NCBI RefSeq assembly: GCF_003672135.1
Contig: NC_039517.1
Coordinates: forward strand, 1,426,001 to 1,490,000
Length of the DNA stretch: 64,000 nt
DNA from: Ooceraea biroi
Taxonomy: Eukaryota > Arthropoda > Insecta > Hymenoptera > Formicidae
Direction of reading: 5' to 3'
A program made the translations under genes and the position numbers. Each line of letters begins with the position of its first letter. Positions within the stretch are counted from its first letter, which is position 1. This document shows, piece by piece, positions 60,348-64,000 of this stretch. The notes beneath the pieces were generated by a model. That model saw only the letters and a list, made by a program, of their open reading frames with translations, did not search any database and had not been told where the DNA came from.

Positions 60348-63300
60348 TTATTTATTCATCCAAGCTTTTGTATCTTCAAGTTTTTTTTTAGTCTTCTTAG
60401 TTTTATCATGCTCTTCACCTAGTGTTCTTATTTGAATCTCAAGAACCTCTTTATATATTTTAGATGCTTTTTCGTAGTGTTTCAATGCTTCTATTGGATT
60501 GTCTTGTGATTTTAATCTACCAAGGTTATTATTTGTGTGTGCAATATCACGTAGAGTGTTTAAAGTATGTTCATGTTCTTTATCTAGGTTGTTGTTTTGA
60601 ATCTCAAGAACCTTTTCATATATTTCAGATGCTTTTTTGTAGTGTTCCAATGCTTCTACTGGATTGTCTTGTGATTTTAATCTGCCAAGATTATTATTTG
60701 TGTGTGCGATATCACGTAGAGTGTTTAAAGTATGTTCATGTTTTAGGTTGTTTTGAATCTCAAGAGCCTCTTCGTAAGTTACTAGTGCTTCTTTGTAATG
60801 TCGTAGTGCTTCCTCTGGATTGCTTATTGATAGTTTTAAATCACCAAGCTTATTATGCGTATATGCAATATTACGTGCAGCATGCAGAATATCTTGCACA
60901 GTTCTTGAATTTGCTGGGTGAGTTTCCCATTGCTCTTTTTCTTGAATTGTAAGTACCCTGGCATACATTTCAAAAGCCTTATTATAATGACTTAATGTTT
61001 GATTTAGCCTTACCTCATTTTTGTGATTAGATGATTTTAAACTAGCAAGGTTATTATTAACAAATGCAATATCACGTATATTCTTCACAATATCTTGACT
61101 AACTACTGCATCAGTTCTTTTTATTTCATAAACCTCTTCATAAATGTTAAGTGCATCTTGATAATGTTGTAACACTTCATTGAATTTCGTTTCATCTTGT
61201 AATCTTTTGTTTGGCAAAGACTTTTGTTTCGCATTAGCTAAAGATGTAAGTTCATAAGCGATATCACTTCTGATTTTCAAAATATTAAGATACTTTGAAT
61301 CCAATGCTAAAATATTTAGATATTTTTCCGATTTCAAAATATTGTCATAAATCTCATACGACAATTTACTTACATCACTGTTAATTGCAAGTTTCATCAC
61401 TCTGTCATATAAAATTTTGTACTCTTCATTTGAGTCCTCATAGTTACCCATCAAATGTTTGGTATATGCTATATCACTTGAGACTAATAAATAAAGCTTA
61501 TTAAGCTCGATGTCTTCCATTCTAGAACTATCATGCAATGTATTTAAATTTTCTACATACTGTATTTTTCCTTGTATGCTGGTAAAAATCTCTAGCGCAT
61601 CTTTATAGCAGCCCTTCTGGTTTTTTACTCGTGCCATAGTACGTTGAACATGCAAAACATCCAAATCTGAACTATCTTTGCTAAGCAAAACATTTTTTAT
61701 AGAATCAACTTCTTCAACTTCCAAAAGTTCAAGTACTAGGTCATACTCCTCGTTACTATACAACTTATCAACTGTATTTTTTAATAATCTAAAAGCTTCT
61801 TTTACTAATTCAATTTTTCCTGAATTATTACTTAAAGCTCCTAAAATTTCTGCAACATGTTTAGGGTTTTTAAATAAACAGTACATGTTTTGAATATTAT
61901 TTTTTGAATTTTCTATTATGTTAGAAAATCCTTGAGTTGTAATAACCCCTTGTGTTAACTTGTTTGCTATTATTAACTCAATAACGTAAGGTGTTATATA
62001 CTCTACCTTTAGAAATTTAGTTAAAAAATCCTGAGTGATATCTATTTTTTCATTTAATAAATAGTCTAAAAATATCTCATCACTAAACATTTCTTCTATG
62101 GTCATAGATAAAAAAGGATATAGAATATGATCATCTAACATCTCAAGCAAGTTTCTAGTGGTTTTTACTACATCCACTAACCCATCAATTTTTTTACCTT
62201 TATCATTTTCCACATTAAAGTCTGAAGAAAGATTTATGGATTTATTTCTTCTACTTTTAAGGCTGCCAAGCTTCTCTTCAATAGACGACTTTTGTTGAGT
62301 AGTTAATTTTAATTCTAACAAATTAAAAATCTCTTCTCCCTTAATGAATTTATCATAAATTGCGATAACCTTTTGGGTAGGTAACTTGTAATCGTCCCTA
62401 ATAGATATAAGAGCGCAAACATCGTTATTAACTATTTCAAATTGACTGATTGTGAGTGGGTTATCACTTATTACATAGTATTCAAACATTTGTTTGAGAT
62501 AAAGCTCTGGTATCCATATTCCATATTCAGTTCTGAGTCTTTTTCTAAGACCTCTTATTAACTGTTTCTTATTGTCATTCTTATTGTCAGCTTTAAATGA
62601 TTCTTTCAGCATTTTAAATTTGTTATATATCCGTTTTCTATCAATACTTTTCAATTCCCTATTTATTACTTGGTTTTTGTTTTTTTTACGTCTCACCTCT
62701 CTTTCTTTTATTACATATTCATTATCAATAACAGACATTAACTTTAGATACTCACATACAAAATTTGAGAGTGTTAAGTTACTTTCAACTCCCCTTCTGG
62801 TCAACTCCACTACTGGTTCAACATTATTACTTTCATTCGCAAGGTAATATTTCTTAAAATTGTCCTGGGTACGTTGTAATAACTTTGAGATTTTTTGCTC
62901 AATTGTTTGCTGACTAGAACAAGCAGGAGTTAGGTTCTTGAATTCTTTGAAGACTTTTCGGCTAAAGTAGTACTTAAAAAAGTAATCTAGTAACTTGTGT
63001 ATTCCCTGTTTTAGTATCAAATTCCTTTGTAGAGAACTATCACCATGTGCGTGAAAATTATGAAAAAATTCATTTCTAAATTTTCTTATTTCCTCCAATC
63101 CCTTAACGCTCAATTTATTTCGTGATTCAGAATACATCTTTCCCAAAATAGGCATAATGTTTACAGTAAGATTAAACATTATTTCTTCCCCTTTTGCTAC
63201 GTTTGGTTTATTCCCAATTTGCTTTATACAGTTTTTAAACAGTTTCGATAATTTTCCCTGTATTTTATCGCTATTCAAGACTCTACCAAAACATTGTGTA

Positions 63301-64000
63301 GTTTGCATGTCCTCTATCTCATTTATTGTTTTTAGAAAGTTTTTAGGCTCATGATCGAGTTGCACGCTATAACTTTGCACTCTATCAGATTTGAGCTTTC
63401 CATCAACTTGACTCACGTAATATCTTAACCTTCGAAAAAAAGTTCTGCAGCTAATATTGGCTTTAAAAAGCTTCGCCATTTCTTGGTCAAGATTAACTTT
63501 TTCTACTACTCTCTCATAATTACAATGTAGAAACAGGTCGTTCCGTATTGTCTTTGCCAAAGCTAAATTGTCACTTCCAATAATTTCGTTTTTGATCTTT
63601 TCTAGATAATCTTTACTTAAATGAGGCGAGTCTTCTAATGCAATTGCTTCTAGAAAGAATAGAAACACGTTTACGTTTTCGTAAGAGAATTTTTCAATTT
63701 TCATTTGGTTTAAATTTAAATTGTTAAAAAGCTCTGAGCACACTTTTATCTTATTTTCCATTTTGTTTTTCTCCTCTAGTTGTTTCACAAGCTTTTTCCT
63801 ATCCTCTTTAAGAGAAGAGTAATAAGTGTCCTGTTTAAATAGCTTTCGTATTTGGTTTCGTACATTTACACTTTTGCCCTGCAAGTTTTGTATGATAGAT
63901 TCTGCATCTTTAAAAGCAAACATTCCAGAGTTGTACTTATCTGTATGCTTGTTGATGATTGTATAGTCTTCAATATTATTATTTTGACCATTGTTAATCT
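60348..64000 (-). CDS. Bacterial-type HEPN-motif/TPR protein, N-terminus outside the window
   Basis: One uninterrupted AT-rich frame of 1,217 codons to a TAA at 60348, with no introns. An internal ATG lies at 63923, but the frame stays open for 25 further codons to the window edge, so the start may be outside. Numbering from that Met (1,191 residues): the N-terminal half is helical and Lys/Asn-rich, with two R-N-x(n)-H motifs, RNDLFLH (127-133) and RNEFFH (283-288, in EEIRKFRNEFFHNF), the signature of HEPN ribonuclease/ligand-binding folds. Roughly 750-1185 is a TPR array of the kinesin-light-chain kind; its last units (DIAHTNNNLGRLKSQDNP, seen twice) are nearly identical, with DNA periods of 165 and 156 bp. 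I see no signal peptide or membrane segment. Such large TPR proteins occur in Wolbachia and other intracellular bacteria, often as presumed host-interaction factors. The exact family and substrate are unknown, and HEPN is inferred from motifs only. Confidence 0.8.
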   Translation of the reverse strand, partial: INNGQNNNIEDYTIINKHTDKYNSGMFAFKDAESIIQNLQGKSVNVRNQIRKLFKQDTYYSSLKEDRKKLVKQLEEKNKMENKIKVCSELFNNLNLNQMKIEKFSYENVNVFLFFLEAIALEDSPHLSKDYLEKIKNEIIGSDNLALAKTIRNDLFLHCNYERVVEKVNLDQEMAKLFKANISCRTFFRRLRYYVSQVDGKLKSDRVQSYSVQLDHEPKNFLKTINEIEDMQTTQCFGRVLNSDKIQGKLSKLFKNCIKQIGNKPNVAKGEEIMFNLTVNIMPILGKMYSESRNKLSVKGLEEIRKFRNEFFHNFHAHGDSSLQRNLILKQGIHKLLDYFFKYYFSRKVFKEFKNLTPACSSQQTIEQKISKLLQRTQDNFKKYYLANESNNVEPVVELTRRGVESNLTLSNFVCEYLKLMSVIDNEYVIKEREVRRKKNKNQVINRELKSIDRKRIYNKFKMLKESFKADNKNDNKKQLIRGLRKRLRTEYGIWIPELYLKQMFEYYVISDNPLTISQFEIVNNDVCALISIRDDYKLPTQKVIAIYDKFIKGEEIFNLLELKLTTQQKSSIEEKLGSLKSRRNKSINLSSDFNVENDKGKKIDGLVDVVKTTRNLLEMLDDHILYPFLSMTIEEMFSDEIFLDYLLNEKIDITQDFLTKFLKVEYITPYVIELIIANKLTQGVITTQGFSNIIENSKNNIQNMYCLFKNPKHVAEILGALSNNSGKIELVKEAFRLLKNTVDKLYSNEEYDLVLELLEVEEVDSIKNVLLSKDSSDLDVLHVQRTMARVKNQKGCYKDALEIFTSIQGKIQYVENLNTLHDSSRMEDIELNKLYLLVSSDIAYTKHLMGNYEDSNEEYKILYDRVMKLAINSDVSKLSYEIYDNILKSEKYLNILALDSKYLNILKIRSDIAYELTSLANAKQKSLPNKRLQDETKFNEVLQHYQDALNIYEEVYEIKRTDAVVSQDIVKNIRDIAFVNNNLASLKSSNHKNEVRLNQTLSHYNKAFEMYARVLTIQEKEQWETHPANSRTVQDILHAARNIAYTHNKLGDLKLSISNPEEALRHYKEALVTYEEALEIQNNLKHEHTLNTLRDIAHTNNNLGRLKSQDNPVEALEHYKKASEIYEKVLEIQNNNLDKEHEHTLNTLRDIAHTNNNLGRLKSQDNPIEALKHYEKASKIYKEVLEIQIRTLGEEHDKTKKTKKKLEDTKAWMNK

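Noticed and set aside
60348..64000. Calling the TPR gene a Cif-type or other named symbiont effector
   Set aside because: I see no motif of CifA/CifB or other known reproductive-manipulation proteins. Only TPRs and HEPN-like motifs are supported.

Overview
The window is nuclear DNA of an insect. Intron-containing genes on both strands have clear animal homologues. Intergenic DNA is long, CpG-rich and full of microsatellites, and there are several TA-flanked Tc1/mariner-type MITEs. A hymenopteran such as an ant fits this composition, but that is an inference.

Layout. (1) 1-297: a 222-bp MITE with perfect 62-bp inverted arms. (2) 398-12352, minus strand: a complete 12-exon gene for a Sidestep-family cell-surface protein (signal peptide, five Ig domains, FN3, one transmembrane segment). 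(3) 12425-38374: about 26 kb in which I find no protein-coding gene, only simple repeats, small duplications and one AT-rich transposon-like island. (4) 38375-46234, minus strand: FBXO11, the F-box/beta-helix/UBR-box substrate receptor of an SCF ubiquitin ligase. (5) 46855-48985, plus strand: RCE1, the CAAX prenyl endopeptidase, head-to-head with FBXO11 across about 620 bp. (6) 49881-50083: a 203-bp Tc1/mariner-like MITE. (7) 51224-56806, minus strand: the BTB/WD-repeat protein KCTD3/SHKBP1. All four gene models were built by hand from splice sites. Each gives one open frame with a total length divisible by three.

(8) From about 57.3 kb the character changes to AT-rich, repeat-laden DNA, and from about 58.7 kb it looks bacterial. 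There is a group II intron domain V hairpin (58781-58813), a broken IS3-type OrfA transposase fragment (60128-60244) and an intron-less, AT-rich frame of more than 1,190 codons (60348-64000, still open at the window edge). That frame encodes a protein with two R-N-x(n)-H HEPN-type motifs and a C-terminal array of kinesin-light-chain-like TPRs. An insect-type palindromic MITE (58913-59685, TA duplication) sits inside this block. This argues that the bacterial DNA is integrated in the insect chromosome rather than being a contaminant. I consider this lateral transfer, probably from a Rickettsiales-like endosymbiont, the most notable thing in the window: the mobile-element pieces are decayed while the large frame is intact.

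The four insect genes have unrelated jobs (cell recognition, ubiquitylation, CAAX processing, BTB adaptor). Apart from the shared FBXO11/RCE1 promoter region I see no functional grouping.
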